Below are positions 34,557 to 46,611 of a stretch of DNA of 64,000 nt, piece after piece. The DNA lies in contig NC_051093.1 of assembly GCF_901709675.1 (NCBI RefSeq), forward strand, positions 806,001 to 870,000. The letters are read 5' to 3'. Below the pieces are notes generated by a model that saw only the letters and a program-made list of their open reading frames with translations, searched no databases and had not been told where the DNA came from. The position numbers and the translations under genes were made by a program. This stretch comes from Syngnathus acus. Its lineage: Eukaryota > Chordata > Actinopteri > Syngnathiformes > Syngnathidae. Position 1 is the first letter of the stretch. Each line of letters starts with the position of its first letter.

Positions 34557-37500
34557 CCATCCATCCATCCATCCATCCATCCATCCATCCATCTTCTTCC
34601 GCTTATCCGGGGTCGGGTCGCGGGGGTAGCAGCTTCAGGAGGGACTCCCAGACTTCCCTCTCCCCAGCCACTTCATCTAGCTCATCCCGGGGGATCCCAA
34701 GGCGTTCCCAGGCCAGCTGAAAGACATAGTCTCTCCAGCGCGTCCTGGGTCGTCCCCGGGGTCTCCTACCGGTGGGACATGCCCGGAACACCTCCCCAGG
34801 GAGGCGTCCAGGAGGCATCCTGATGAGATGCCCGAGCCACCTCATCTGGCTCCTCTCAACGTGGAGGAGCAGCGACTCTACTCCGAGTCTCTCCCGGATG
34901 ACCGAACTTCTCACCCTATCTCTAAGGGAGAGCTCGGACATCCTGCGGAGAAAACTCATTTCGGCCGCTTGTATCCGGGATCTCGTTCTTTCGGTCACGA
35001 CCCATAGCTCGTTCCCATAGGTGAGGGTAGGAGCGTAAATCGACCGGTAAATTGAGAGCTTTGCCTTTTGGCTCAGCTCTCTCTTTACCACGACGGACCG
35101 GTACAGAGTCCGCATTACTGCCGACGCTGCACCGATCCGCCTGTCGATCTCGCGCTCCATCCTCCCGTCACTCGTGAACAAGACCCCAAGATACTTGAAC
35201 TCCTCCACTTGGGGCAGGATCTCATCCCCGACCCGGAGAGGGCATTCCACCCTTTTCCGATCGAGGACCATGGACTCGGATTTGGAGGTGCTGACCCTCA
35301 TCCCGACGGCTTCACACTCGGCTTCGAACCGCTCCAGTGAGAGCTGGAGATCACGGCCTGAAGAAGCCAACAGCACCACGTCGTCTGCAAAAAGCAGAGA
35401 CGTGATGCTGAGGTCCCCAAACCGGACACCCTCAACGCCTCTGCTGCGCCTAGAAATTCTGTCCATAAAAATTATGAACAGAATCGGTGACAAATGGCAG
35501 CCTTGGCGGAGCCCAACCCTCACTGGGAACGAATCCGACTTACTGCCGGAAATGCGGACCAAACTCTGGCATCGGTGATACAGGGACCGAACCGCCCTTA
35601 TCAGTTGGCTCGGTACCCCGTACTCCCGAAGCACCCCCCACAGAACCTCCCGAGGGACACGGTCGAACGCCTTCTCCAAGTCCACAAAACACATGTGGAC
35701 TGGTTGGGCGAACTCCCATGCACCCTCGAGGATCCTGCTGAGGGTGAAGAGCTGGTCCACTGTTCCACGGCCAGGACGAAAGCCACACTGTTCCTCCTGA
35801 ATCCGAGGTTCGACCTCCCGACGGACCCTCCTCTCCAGCACCCCTGAATAGACCTTACCAGGGAGGCTGAGGAGTGTAATTCCCCTGTAATTGGAACACA
35901 CCCTCCGGTCCCCCTTCTTAAAGAGGGGAACCACCACCCCAGTCTGCCAATCCAGAGGCACTGTCCCCGATGTCCACGCGATGTTGTAGAGACGTGTCAG
36001 CCATGACAGCCCCACAACATCCAGAGCCCTTAAGAAATCCGGGCGGATCTCATCCACCCCCGGGGCCTTGCCACCGAGGAGTTTTTTAACTACCTCAGTG
36101 ACTTCGACCCCAGAGATTGGAGAGTCCGCCTCAGAGTCCCCAGGCCCTGCTTCCACAATGGAAGGCGTGTAGGTGGAATTGAGGAGGTCTTCGAAGTATT
36201 CTCCCCACCGACACACGACGTCCCGAGTCGAGGTCAGCAGCACGCCATCTCCACTGTAAACAGTGTTGACGTTGCACTGCCTCCCCCTCCTGAGACGCCG
36301 GATGGTGGACCAGAATTTCCTCGAAGCCGTCCGGAAGTCATTCTCCATGGCCTCGCCAAACTCCTCCCACGCCCGGGTTTTTGCCTCAGCAACCGCCGAA
36401 GCCGCGTTCCGCTTGGCCATCCGGTACCTGTCAGCTGCCTCCGAAGTCCCGCAGGCCAAAACGGCCCGATAGGACTCCTTCTTCAGCTTGACGGCATCCC
36501 TTACCGCCGGTTTCCACCAGCGGGTTTGGGGATTGCCGCCACGACAGGCACCAATGACCTTACGGCCACAGCTCCGGTCGGCCGCCTCAACAATGGAGGC
36601 GCGGAACAAGGTCCACTTGGACTCAATGTCCCCCGCCTCCCCCGGGACGTGGGAAAAGCTCTGCCGGAGGTGGGAGTTGAAGCTCTTCCTGACAGGGGAT
36701 TCCGCCAGACGTTCCCAGCAGACCCTCACAGAGCGTTTGGGTCTGCCAGGTCAGACCGGCATCTTCCCCCACCATCGGAGCCAACCCACCACCAGGTGGT
36801 GATCAGTTGACAGCTCCGCCCCTCTCTTCGCCCGAGTGTCCAAAACATGCGGCCGCAAATCCGATGACACGACTACAAAGTCGATCATCGAACTGCGGCC
36901 TAGGGTGTCCTGGTGCCAAGTGCACACATGGACACCCTTATGTTTGAACATGGTGTTCATTATAGAAAATCCGTGTCGAGCACAGAAGTCCAACAATAGA
37001 ACACCGCACGGGTTCAGATCGGGGGGGCCGTTCCTCCCAATCACGCCCTTCCAGGTCTCACTGTCATTGCCCACGTGAGCATTGAAGTCACCCAGTAGAA
37101 CGATGGAGTCCCCAGAAGGAGCGCTCTCCAGCACTTCCTCCAGGGACTCCAAGAAGGGTGGGTACTCTGAGCTGCCGTTTGGTGCATAGACACAAACAAC
37201 AGTCAGGACCCGTCCCCCCCACCCGAAGGCGGAGGGAGGCTACCCTCTCGTTCACCGGGGTGAACCCCAATGTGCAGGCGCCCAGCCGGGGGGCAATAAG
37301 TATACCCACACCTGCTCGACGCCTCTCACCGTGGGCAACTCCAGAGTGGAAGAGAGTCCAGCCCCTCTCGAGAGGGCTTGTACCGGAACCCAAACTGTGC
37401 GTGGAGGCAAGTCCGACTATATCTAGTCGAAACTTTTCTGCCTCGCACACCAGCTCGGGCTCCTTTCCAGCCAGAGAGGTGACATTCCATGTCCCAAGAG

Positions 37501-37941
37501 CCAGCTTCTGCAGCCGGGGATCAGACCGCCAAGGTCCCTGCCTTTGGCCGCCGCCCAGCTTGCACTGCACCCGACCCCTTTGGCCCCTCCCACAGGTGGT
37601 GAGCCCATGGGAAGGGGGACCCACATTTCCTTTTCGGGCTGTGCCCGGCCGGGCCCCATGGGCGAAGGCCCGGCCACCAGACGCTCGCCTTCGAGCCCCG
37701 CCTCCAGGCCTGGCTCCAGAGGGGGGCCCCGGTGACCCGCGTCCGGGCGAGGGAAATCTGTCTCCATATATCTTCTTCATCATAAGGGGCTTTTTGAGCC
37801 GTGCTTTGTCTGGCCCCTCACCTAGGACCCGTTTGCCATGGGTGACCCTACCAGGGGCATGAAGCCCCAGACAACATGGCTCCTAGGATCATAGGGGCAC
37901 GCAAACCCCTCCACCACGATAAGGTGACGACTCACGGAGGG

Positions 37942-37942
<1 letters not shown>
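34557..37942 (-). mobile_element. RTE/Rex3-like LINE, nearly full-length copy 2
   Basis: The 5' end (CCCCTCCGTGAGTCGTCACC on the minus strand, ending at 37942) equals that of the copy at 43307. The 3' end is the GGAT tail at 34557-34592. It is inserted in the ATT microsatellite of the host element. The body is complete but carries two disabling lesions in the reading frame, described under the pseudogene entry. Confidence 0.95.
34603..37783 (-). pseudogene. RTE LINE polyprotein (endonuclease and reverse transcriptase), disabled
   Basis: The order is an N-terminal Gly/Arg/Pro-rich leader, an APE endonuclease ([32 protein letters not shown]), a reverse transcriptase ([24 protein letters not shown]) and a C-terminal part ending PPRPDPG. 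The intact tail half is 34603-36729 (708 codons). Two lesions break it. A C-to-T change at a CpG makes a stop at 36749-36751, where the sister copy has Arg. One extra base in a homopolymer near 37211-37220 shifts the frame (seven C against six in the sister). It keeps the 25 residues around CSNYRG and VPLFKKGD that the sister copy lacks. Confidence 0.93.
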
Positions 37943-37973
<31 letters not shown>

Positions 37974-38091
37974 TTAATAAACATTGATGTTATAACTTGT
38001 CAGGTGTTTTATTCCTTGTTTTTATATACGCCAATCAAAACAAAAATCAGACATTTGGTTAACTGCTTTATATGACAATATGTACACTACC

Positions 38092-38380
38092 GTTCAAAAG
38101 TTTGGGGTCACAAAATTGTTTGGGTGACCCAAACTTTTGAACGGTAGTGTAAATATTATTATAATAAAATATTATGAATTAAATATTATAAATGATATCT
38201 TATATTTGTATAAGATTATATATAATCTATGAATATAAGTATACATATATATTATAAGATTTTTTACACAGAAGATTATATATATAATCTATAAATAATT
38301 ATCTAAATAAATATATACACTACCGTAAGTTTGGGGTCACCTAAACAATTTTGTGACCCCAAACTTTTGAACGGTAGTGT
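38092..38380. mobile_element. Tc1-type non-autonomous element with paired hairpins
   Basis: Each end is itself a palindrome: CACTACCGTTCAAAAGTTTG meets its own inverted form after a few bases (38092-38150). A similar palindrome ends the element (about 38319-38380). The flanking dinucleotide is TA on both sides. The host's second copy shows the empty site, ATATGTATATGTG at about 57324. The AT-rich middle has no coding capacity. Confidence 0.82.
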
Positions 38381-38535
38381 ATATGTGTTTTAGGTTGTTA
38401 TATGAGTTGGGGCCCCCCAAAACAACAAATGTCGGCATAACGGTTTTTTTTTTCAACCTTTTATTCAAACACAAACACATTCTGTATACTAACACCATCA
38501 ACTACAAGCCAACAAATACCAAATTAAAACATCAA

Positions 38536-38812
38536 TGTAGCTCCCTCTTGTCAATCAGGCGTACAAGCAGTTCTTCAAAACGGGCATTTATTCAACTCCT
38601 TCTCCACACACATGCCGTGAGAACTAAAAGACATAAAGACTATTAACATAAAACGTTCTCACAGAGAACAATAAACGTTACACACAAAATAACTTAAATC
38701 TGCTCATGCACTTAAAACACATTCGTCATGTTCTTGCTAACATAACATAGCATGGCTAACATCATGGCTAACATCATGGCTAACAGCTAATATGACAAAG
38801 GATTACCTCATT
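38536..38812. repeat. BEL left LTR, first part
   Basis: Matches 54926-55191 of the right LTR with one extra 12-bp unit CATGGCTAACAT. It is broken after CCTCATT by the L2-type LINE. Confidence 0.93.
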
Positions 38813-39021
38813 CAAGATTCAAGATTCAAGATTCAAGAGTTTTTATTCGCCATGTTTGAGCGTGCCAAACAAGGAATTTGACTTCGGTAAAACACACCCT
38901 CTGTTCAACATATAGGTGACTAACAACACTCAGGACATGTGAATAATGGCAAAAACAGTGTAGACAAATTCAAAAGGTGTGAAGAGCAGGATGTTATTGC
39001 ACAGTAATGCCTCTGAGACTC

Positions 39022-39872
39022 TATGAGTGGTGTGAGTTCATCAGAGCAACAGCCTGGGGGAAGAAGCTGTCTCGGTGTCTGCTGGTTTTGGCGTACCGAG
39101 CTCTATAACGCCGTCCGGAGGGGAGTAGTTCAAACAGACTGCAACCTGGGTGAGAAGGGTCTGTAGAGATGTTCCTTGCACATTTCCTGGTCCTGGACAG
39201 GTACAAGTCTTGGATAGATGGGAGGTTGATTCCAATGATCTTTTCTGCAGTCCTGATTGTCCGTTGCAGTCTGTGCTTGTCTTGTTTGGAGGCTGATCCA
39301 AACCAGACAGTGATGGAGGTGCAGAGGACAGACTGGATGATGGCAGTGTAGAAGGTCTTCAAAAGCTCTCGCGGCAGGTTGAACTTCTTGAGCTGTCTCA
39401 GGAAGTACAGCCTCTGCTGGGCCTTCTTCCGGACAGAGTCTATGTGGCCGGTTCATTTCAGGTCCCGAGAGATTGTGGTTCCCAGGAACTTGAAGGTGTC
39501 TGTGGAGAGAATAGTATTACTGCGGATAGTGAGGGGCAAAAGTGGTGAAGGGTCTCGCCTGAAATCCACTGTCATCTCCACGGTCTTGAGCGGGTTCAGC
39601 TCCAGATGGTTTTGGTTGCACCAGTGGACCAGCCGCTCCACCTCCTGTCTGTACGCAGTCTCATCACCGTCCTGGATCAGTCCGATGAGAGTGGTGTCGT
39701 CTGCATACTTCAGGAGCTTCACAGGAGAGTCATCTGAGGAGAAATCATTGGTGTAGAGAGAGAAGAGCAGTGGGGAGAGGACGCACCCCTGAGGGGCTCC
39801 AGTATTGGTGGTCCGGGTGTCAGATGTGATGCCCCCCAGCCTCACACGCTGTCTCCTGTTTGTCAGGAAGGT
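39022..39872 (-). pseudogene. L2-type reverse transcriptase, C-terminal piece
   Basis: It contains PQGCVLSP, the catalytic YADD and the conserved tail SGRRYRARYAKTSRHRDSF. A single in-frame stop (TGA at 39453-39455, where relatives have Trp after DLK) interrupts it. Beyond that the frame is open to about 39022. It joins in phase with 48083-48390 once the inserted LINE and one GGT repeat are removed. Confidence 0.88.
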
Positions 39873-40000
39873 CAAACAACCCGGAAGTAACCGTTGCGCA
39901 TCAGACTTTGCAGGAACCTCGCTTGGGATCCCAACAGCAAACCATTGTTCTTACAACAAGATTTTCTTTTCGGTTTATTTTCATTGTTCAAAAACTTTGA

Positions 40001-40400
40001 TTGAAGAGCGATCTCGTCGAGGAGCGATCACGCCGAGGCTTCTTCCCTGTCGGGAAGTCGCCGAGCCACCAAACGTCGGAGCCTTCCAGCGCCATCTGCT
40101 CCGCGGCCGGCGTCGGATTACGCTCCAGCGACTCCAGACCCGTGGCCGCCACTGGGGTTCCTCCCGGCGCCATCAGACTCGCGGCCGCATTAGGGTCCCA
40201 CTCCAGCGTTGCCGGATTCGCGGCCGTCTCCGGACCTCGAGCCAGAAACGCTAGACCCGCGGCGGTTGCCGGACTTCGTCCCAGCAACGCCGGACCTGCG
40301 GCCGTCGGCGGACTGCGTGCCAGCAACGCTGGACCCGCGGCCTTCACCGGACCTCTAGCCACCTGCGCCGGACCAGCGATCATCCCTCCAGGAGCCTAGC
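40001..40400 (+). promoter_or_regulatory. GC-rich repetitive 5' UTR of the two-ORF LINE
   Basis: The stretch contains repeated variants of GCCGGAC..GCGGCCG blocks, each about 60 bases and about six times. It contrasts with the A-rich ORFs that follow. It is probably the internal promoter region of the element. The open frames across it are repeat artefacts. Confidence 0.6.
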
Positions 40401-40546
40401 CAACACCAGGTACCAGGAGGCCAGCTACCACCAGGCCCAGTAGGCAAACGCCATCAGCCCCAAGAGGACACCCACCACCAGGCCTAGTAGGCTAACACCA
40501 CCAGCCCAGGAGGAGAGCTACCACCAGGTATTGATTGATAGCCGGG

Positions 40547-41251
40547 ATGGCCATGAAAGTGCTTCAGAAGGATATGGAGGAGCTGAAGTTATCAATGCAA
40601 GTGATGTCTTCAAATGTGGAAACCATAATGAAACAACAGGCCATTATAACAGAGCTGATGGGAGAGGTGAAGCAGCTCAAACAATTAAACATTGAACAAA
40701 ATAAGAAAATTGTCAGCCTGGAAATTAGATTAGACAATTTGGAGCAGTACTCAAGAATGAGCGATGTCATCATCAGTGGTTTAAGGATCAAACCACGGAG
40801 CTACCAGCAGGCTGTGAAAGGCCTTGCTTCAGAGGATAATCCTGAACATGAGGAGACAACAGAGGAGCAGGTAAAAACTTTCCTCCAGAGTAAAGACATC
40901 GCCATTGACATTGTCAATATTGAGGCATGCCACACTCTGCCAACTAAGAGTCTAAATGGTAAGCCTGTCATACCATCTATAATTGTCCGATTTACAAACA
41001 GGAAAAGTAAGATAAATCTGCTCAAACAAGGTAGAAAACTAAAAGGCACGAACGTGTACATTAATGAACACCTCACCAAGAAAAATGGTGAAATAGCTAA
41101 GAAAGCAAGAGCTCTTAAGAAAAGCGGTAAAATACAGTCCACTTGGACTGCTGGTTGTAAGGTGTTCATCAAACCTGTTGGGGCAGCAGAAAGTTCTCAT
41201 GGTTTCTGCATCAGTGCCATAGAGCAACTTAAGAGGTACGAAGGAGACTAG
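40547..41251 (+). CDS. LINE ORF1 protein (coiled coil plus RNA-binding fold)
   Basis: This 234-residue protein has an N-terminal heptad-rich stretch (about residues 5-70, LKQLNIEQNKKIVSLEIRL). EQYSRMSDVIISGLRI follows, then a basic domain with PSIIVRFTNRKSKINLLKQG, NVYINEHLTKKN and a Lys-rich region. This layout is that of L1/Jockey-type ORF1 nucleic-acid chaperones that coat the element RNA. I chose ATG 40547; another in-frame ATG lies two codons on. The frame is intact. Confidence 0.85.
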   Translation: MAMKVLQKDMEELKLSMQVMSSNVETIMKQQAIITELMGEVKQLKQLNIEQNKKIVSLEIRLDNLEQYSRMSDVIISGLRIKPRSYQQAVKGLASEDNPEHEETTEEQVKTFLQSKDIAIDIVNIEACHTLPTKSLNGKPVIPSIIVRFTNRKSKINLLKQGRKLKGTNVYINEHLTKKNGEIAKKARALKKSGKIQSTWTAGCKVFIKPVGAAESSHGFCISAIEQLKRYEGD

Positions 41252-41337
41252 TAACCTGTACATCATTCTGTTGAACCTCAAGTTGTGGTGCCTTTAGATC
41301 ATGGAATGTAAAAACCTGGTGAAATTATCAACCCACC

Positions 41338-43306
41338 ATGAACAGTACTGACAAATGCCTTTCTTTTCCAACTGGTGTGTTTAACAAACAAGCACTGATA
41401 ACTGAAAATGAAGAACTTGATTTGAAAACATTTGACTTCACTGACCATAAGGGATTTGACATAGAGAACAATATTGATCCTGAGAATAACTTCTTCATCA
41501 ACTACACTCAAAGGAACAGCAAATACTATACTGTAGAGCAATTTAACAAGAATGTAACAACAAATAGAGCAATATCAATTATACATTTTAATAGTAGGAG
41601 CTTGAAAGCAAACATCTCTAAGATCAAACAATGTTTAAAAGATATGAATAATCCGTTTACTGTAATTGCAATATCTGAAACCTGGTTAAAGGAAGATCAG
41701 TCTGAAAAGATTGACATAGAGGGGTATGAGAGTTATACATTAAATAGGAAGGTAAAAAGATGTGGAGGAGTTGCTCTATTCATAGATAAAAACTATAAGT
41801 GTAAGATAGTAAGAAGTATGTCTCAAGCAATAGATAATATCATGGAATGTATTACAGTTGAAATAGAAATGGAATCATCTAAAAACATTCTGGTAAGCTG
41901 TGTATACAGATGTCCAGGTTCATGTATTGAGACATTTAGTGAACTATTATCAGGAATGTATGAAAGAAAAATCAATACGAAAATGGTGTACGTCTGTGGC
42001 GATTATAATATAGATCTATTGAACCCACTTCAGCTGACTCCAGTAACAGAATTTATTAACTTAATGTACAGTATGAGTCTCTACCCTGCAATAACCCGTC
42101 CGACTAGAATTACATCTCACAGTGCCACAATAATTGATAATATATTTACAAATGTAATTGAAAAGAAAGTCAAAACTGGACTGATAATAAATGATTCAAG
42201 CGACCACCTGCCAGTGTTTGCAGTGATCCAGGACTGTACAAAGAAAAAAAAGGATGCTATAACTTTTAAAATGTGTAGAATGAACTCTGGTAATTCATTT
42301 AACTCATTCAAAAATGATCTTTTAAAACAAGACTGGAAAAAGGTATATGTGGGTGATGTAAATGAAGCCTACAACACATTCATGGCCATTATATCCGAAC
42401 TTTATGAAAAAAACTGTCCTTGTGTAAAGAAAGCAGTTAAACTAAATTCAGTGGGAAAACCATGGCTGACAAAGGGAATCTTAAGTGCTTGCAAGAAGAA
42501 AAACCTATTATACAAAGATTTCTTAAAGATAAGAACAAAGGAAGCTGAATTAAAATATAAGATCTACAAAAACAAATTGATTAAAATAATGAGAAACAGT
42601 AAAAGGGACTACTATAGCAAGATACTGGAGGAAAACAAGAGTAATACAATAATAACATGGAAAGTGTTAAATGAGATTATTAAAAACAGAACTGGAAAGC
42701 CAGGATATCCTTCTTACTTTGTAAACAGTAATAACATAACTATAAATGATCTTACTATGATTGCAGAGGAGTTTAATGATTACTATGTTGGTATTGGGCC
42801 TACTTTGGCAGAGGAAGTAGCAAAAAAAGGGAGTACAAGTGACCTACTTAAGGATGTACCCATAGCCGAAAGTATGGTTCTAAGGGGAACGAATGAGAAG
42901 GAAATAATAGAAATTGTTAGAGAATTTAAAGGTAAAAAGTCAACCGACTGTAACGGGATAGATATGTCACTTGTTAAAAATATTATTGAATGTGTGGTGA
43001 AACCTCTTACACATATCTGCAACCACTCTCTGACAAATGGTGTTTTTCCGAGTGAAATGAAAACTGCTAAAATTATTCCGATATATAAAGCTGGGGACAA
43101 ACACATATTCTCAAATTACAGGCCAATATCTCTACTCCCACAATTCTCCAAAATATTAGAAAAAATATTCTATAAAAGGCTTGATGATTTTATTACAAAA
43201 CAAAATATTCTGTGTGACCAACAGTATGGATTTCGGAAAAATAGGACCACCACACTAGCTTTGTTAGATTTCGTAGCTGAAATAACAACAGCTATTGAAA
43301 ATAGAC
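41338..43306 (+). CDS. LINE ORF2, first part: APE endonuclease and start of reverse transcriptase
   Basis: Endonuclease landmarks in order are NSRSLKANI, AISETWLKED (catalytic Glu), CVYRCPGSC, CGDYNIDLL (catalytic Asp and Asn) and SSDHLPVF (catalytic Asp-His). After a Lys-rich linker the reverse transcriptase starts with KIIPIYKAGD, NYRPISLLPQFSKILEKI and QYGFRKNRTTTLALLDF. The frame is open until the RTE insertion at 43307, then runs 53 bases into the insert before a stop. It continues in the same phase at 46612. Confidence 0.9.
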
Positions 43307-46300
43307 CCCTCCGTGAGTCGTCACCTTATCGTGGTGGAGGGGTTTGCGTGCCCCTATGATCCTAGGAGCCATGTTGTCTGGGGCTTCATGCCCCTGGTAG
43401 GGTCACCCATGGCAAACGGGTCCTAGGTGAGGGGCCAGACAAAGCACGGCTCATCAGCCCCTTATGATGAAAAAAATTAATGGATCACGTTTTCCCTCGC
43501 CCGGACGCGGGTCACCGGGGCCCCCCTCTGGAGCCAGGCCTGGAGGCGGGGCTCGAAGGCGAGCGTCTGGTGGCCGGGCCTTCGCCCATGGGGCCCGGCC
43601 GGGCTCAGCCCGAAAAGGAAACGTGGGTCCCCCTTCCCATGGGCTCACCACCTGTGGGAGGGGCCAAAGGGGTCGGGTGCATTGCAAGCTGGGCGGCGGC
43701 CAAAGGCAGGGACCTTGGCGGTCTGATCCCCGGCTGCAGAAGCTGGCTCTTGGGACATGGAATGTCACCTCTCTGGCTGGAAAGGAGCCCGAGCTGGTGT
43801 GCGAGGCAGAAAAGTTCCGACTAGATATAGTCGGACTTGCCTCCACGCACAGTTTGGGTTCCGGTACAAGCCCTCTCGAGAGGGGCTGGACTCTCTTCCA
43901 CTCTGGAGTTGCCCACGGTGAGAGGCGTCGAGCAGGTGTGGGTATACTGATTGCCCCCCGGCTGGGCGCCTGCACATTGGGGTTCACCCCGGTGAACGAG
44001 AGGGTAGCCTCCCTCCGCCTTCGGGTGGGGGGACGGGTCCTGACTGTTGTTTGTGTCTATGCACCAAACGGCAGCTCAGAGTACCCACCCTTCTTGGAGT
44101 CCCTGGAGGAAGTGCTGGAGAGCGCTCCTTCTGGGGACTCCGTCGTTCTACTGGGTGACTTCAATGCTCACGTGGGCAATGACAGTGAGACCTGGAAGGG
44201 CGTGATTGGGAGGAACGGCCCCCCCGATCTGAACCCGAGCGGTGTTCTATTGTTGGACTTCTGTGCTCGACACGGATTTTCAATAATGAACACCATGTTC
44301 AAACATAAGGGTGTCCATGTGTGCACTTGGCACCAGGACACCCTAGGCCGCAGTTCGATGATCGACTTTGTAGTCGTGTCATCGGATTTGCGGCCGCATG
44401 TTTTGGACACTCGGGCGAAGAGAGGGGCGGAGCTGTCAACTGATCACCACCTGGTGGTGGGTTGGCTCCGATGGTGGGGGAAGATGCCGGTCCGACCTGG
44501 CAGACCCAAACGTTCTGTGAGGGTCTGCTGGGAACGTCTGGCGGAATCCCCTGTCAGGAAGAGCTTCAACTCCCACCTCCGGCAGAGCTTTTCCCACGTC
44601 CCGGGGGAGGCGGGGGACATTGAGTCCGAGTGGACCTTGTTCCGCGCCTCCATTGTTGAGGCGGCCGACCGGAGCTGTGGCCGTAAGGTCATTGGTGCCT
44701 GTCGTGGCGGCAATCCCCGAACCCGCTGGTGGACACCGGCGGTAAGGGATGCCGTCAAGCTGAAGAAGGAGTCCTATCGGGCCGTTTTGGCCTGCGGGAC
44801 TCCGGAGGCAGCTGACAGGTACCGGGTGGCCAAGCGGAACGCGGCTTCGGCGGTCGCTGAGGCAAAAACCCGGGCGTGGGAGGAGTTCGGCGAGGCCATG
44901 GAGAATGACTTCCGGACGGCTTCGAGGAAATTCTGGTCCACCATCCGGCGTCTCAGGAGGGGGAAGCAGTGCAACGTCAACACTGTTTACAGTGGAGATG
45001 GCGTGCTGCTGACCTCGACTCGGGACGTCGTGTGTCGGTGGGGAGAATACTTCGAAGACCTCCTCAATTCCACCGACACGCCTTCCATTGTGGAAGCAGG
45101 GCCTGGGGACTCTGAGGCGGACTCTCCAATCTCTGGGGTTGAAGTCACTGAGGTAGTTAAAAAACTCCTCGGTGGCAAGGCCCCGGGGGTGGATGAGATC
45201 CGCCCGGATTTCTTAAGGGCTCTGGATGTTGTGGGGCTGTCATGGCTGACACGTCTCTACAGCATCGCGTGGACATCCAATTACAGGGGAATTACACTCC
45301 TCAGCCTCCCTGGTAAGGTCTATTCAGGGGTGCTGGAGAGGAGGGTCCGTCGGGAGGTCGAACCTCGGATTCAGGAGGAACAGTGTGGCTTTCGTCCTGG
45401 CCGTGGAACAGTGGACCAGCTCTTCACCCTCAACAGGATCCTCGAGGGTGCATGGGAGTTCGCCCAACCAGTCCACATGTGTTTTGTGGACTTGGAGAAG
45501 GCGTTCGACCGTGTCCCTCGGGAGGTTCTGTGGGGGGTGCTTCGGGAGTACGGGGTACCGAGCCAACTGATAAGGGCGGTTCGGTCCCTGTATCACCGAT
45601 GCCAGAGTGTGGTCCGCATTTCCGGCAGTAAGTCGGATTCGTTCCCAGTGAGGGTTGGACTCCGCCAAGGCTGCCCTTTGTCACCGATTCTGTTCATAAT
45701 TTTTATGGACAGAATTTCTAGGTGCAGCCGAGGCGTTGAGGGTGTCCGGTTTGGGGACCTCAGCATCGCGTCTCTGCTTTTTGCAGACGACGTTGTGCTG
45801 TTGGCTTCTTCAGGCCGTGATCTCCAGCTCTCACTGGAGCGGTTCGCAGCCGAGTGTGAAGCGGTCGGGATGAGGGTCAGCACCTCCAAATCCGAGTCCA
45901 TGGTCCTCGATCGGAAAAGGGTGGAATGCCCTCTCCGGATCGGGGATGAGATCCTGCCCCAAGTGGAGGAGTTTAAGTATCTTGGGGTCTTGTTCACGAG
46001 TGAGGGGAGGATGGAGCGTGAGATCGACAGGCGGATCGGTGCAGCGTCGGCAGTAATGCGGACTCTGTACCGGTCCGTCGTGGTAAAGAGAGAGCTGAGC
46101 CAAAAGGCAAAGCTCTCAATTTACCGGTCGATTTACGCTCCTACCCTCACCTATGGTCACGAGCTATGGGTCGTGACCGAAAGAACGAGATCCCGGATAC
46201 AAGCGGCCGAAATGAGTTTTCTCCGCAGGATGTCTGGGCTCTCCCTTAGAGATAGGGTGAGAAGTTCGGTCATCCGGGAGAGACTCGGAGTAGAGTCGCT

Positions 46301-46598
46301 ACTCCTCCACGTTGAGAGGAGCCAGATGAGGTGGCTCGGGCATCTCATCAGGATGCCTCCTGGACGCCTCCCTGGGGAGGTGTTCCGGGCATGTCCCACC
46401 GGTAGGAGACCCCGGGGACGACCCAGGACGCGCTGGAGAGACTATGTCTCTCGGCTGGCCTGGGAACGCCTTGGGATCCCCCGGGATGAGCTAGATGAAG
46501 TAGCTGGGGAGAGGGAAGTCTGGGAGTCCCTCCTGAAGCTGCTGCCCCCGCGACCCGACCCCGGATAAGCGGAAGAAGATGGATGGATGGATGGATGG
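43307..46598 (+). mobile_element. RTE/Rex3-like LINE, copy 3, full-length with internal deletion
   Basis: It is flanked by a 13-bp target duplication ATTGAAAATAGAC (43294-43306 and 46599-46611) inside the ORF2 of another LINE. The 5' UTR begins CCCCTCCGTGAGTCGTCACC and the 3' end is a GGAT tetranucleotide tail. This is the innermost and youngest layer of the island. Confidence 0.96.
43464..46568 (+). CDS. RTE LINE polyprotein, one open frame with a 25-residue deletion
   Basis: The 1034-residue frame has a Gly/Arg/Pro leader and an APE endonuclease ([45 protein letters not shown]). A linker, a reverse transcriptase ([64 protein letters not shown]) and a C-terminal domain ending PPRPDPG follow. 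Relative to copy 2 it lacks 25 residues between LYSIAWTS and NYRGITLL. These include the conserved VPLFKKGD segment at the start of the reverse transcriptase. The frame survives but activity is doubtful. Such frames are often mislabelled as craniofacial development protein 2-like genes. Confidence 0.92.
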   Translation: MMKKINGSRFPSPGRGSPGPPSGARPGGGARRRASGGRAFAHGARPGSARKGNVGPPSHGLTTCGRGQRGRVHCKLGGGQRQGPWRSDPRLQKLALGTWNVTSLAGKEPELVCEAEKFRLDIVGLASTHSLGSGTSPLERGWTLFHSGVAHGERRRAGVGILIAPRLGACTLGFTPVNERVASLRLRVGGRVLTVVCVYAPNGSSEYPPFLESLEEVLESAPSGDSVVLLGDFNAHVGNDSETWKGVIGRNGPPDLNPSGVLLLDFCARHGFSIMNTMFKHKGVHVCTWHQDTLGRSSMIDFVVVSSDLRPHVLDTRAKRGAELSTDHHLVVGWLRWWGKMPVRPGRPKRSVRVCWERLAESPVRKSFNSHLRQSFSHVPGEAGDIESEWTLFRASIVEAADRSCGRKVIGACRGGNPRTRWWTPAVRDAVKLKKESYRAVLACGTPEAADRYRVAKRNAASAVAEAKTRAWEEFGEAMENDFRTASRKFWSTIRRLRRGKQCNVNTVYSGDGVLLTSTRDVVCRWGEYFEDLLNSTDTPSIVEAGPGDSEADSPISGVEVTEVVKKLLGGKAPGVDEIRPDFLRALDVVGLSWLTRLYSIAWTSNYRGITLLSLPGKVYSGVLERRVRREVEPRIQEEQCGFRPGRGTVDQLFTLNRILEGAWEFAQPVHMCFVDLEKAFDRVPREVLWGVLREYGVPSQLIRAVRSLYHRCQSVVRISGSKSDSFPVRVGLRQGCPLSPILFIIFMDRISRCSRGVEGVRFGDLSIASLLFADDVVLLASSGRDLQLSLERFAAECEAVGMRVSTSKSESMVLDRKRVECPLRIGDEILPQVEEFKYLGVLFTSEGRMEREIDRRIGAASAVMRTLYRSVVVKRELSQKAKLSIYRSIYAPTLTYGHELWVVTERTRSRIQAAEMSFLRRMSGLSLRDRVRSSVIRERLGVESLLLHVERSQMRWLGHLIRMPPGRLPGEVFRACPTGRRPRGRPRTRWRDYVSRLAWERLGIPRDELDEVAGEREVWESLLKLLPPRPDPG

Positions 46599-46611
46599 AT
46601 TGAAAATAGAC

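Noticed and set aside
35494-35847. Plus-strand frames inside the RTE copies (also near 45324 minus)
   Set aside because: They recur in both copies only because the coding strand is conserved; they are antisense shadows.
40001-40399. Open frames in both strands before LINE ORF1
   Set aside because: They arise from GC-rich repeated blocks of the LINE 5' UTR.
41338-43359. 673-codon frame as a complete gene
   Set aside because: Its last 53 bases are read-through into the RTE insertion; the true continuation is at 46612.
43464-46568. Very long open frame that could be taken for a host gene (CFDP2-like)
   Set aside because: It has APE endonuclease plus reverse transcriptase, a tetranucleotide tail, target duplications and sister copies at 10157 and 34557. 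It is an RTE LINE.
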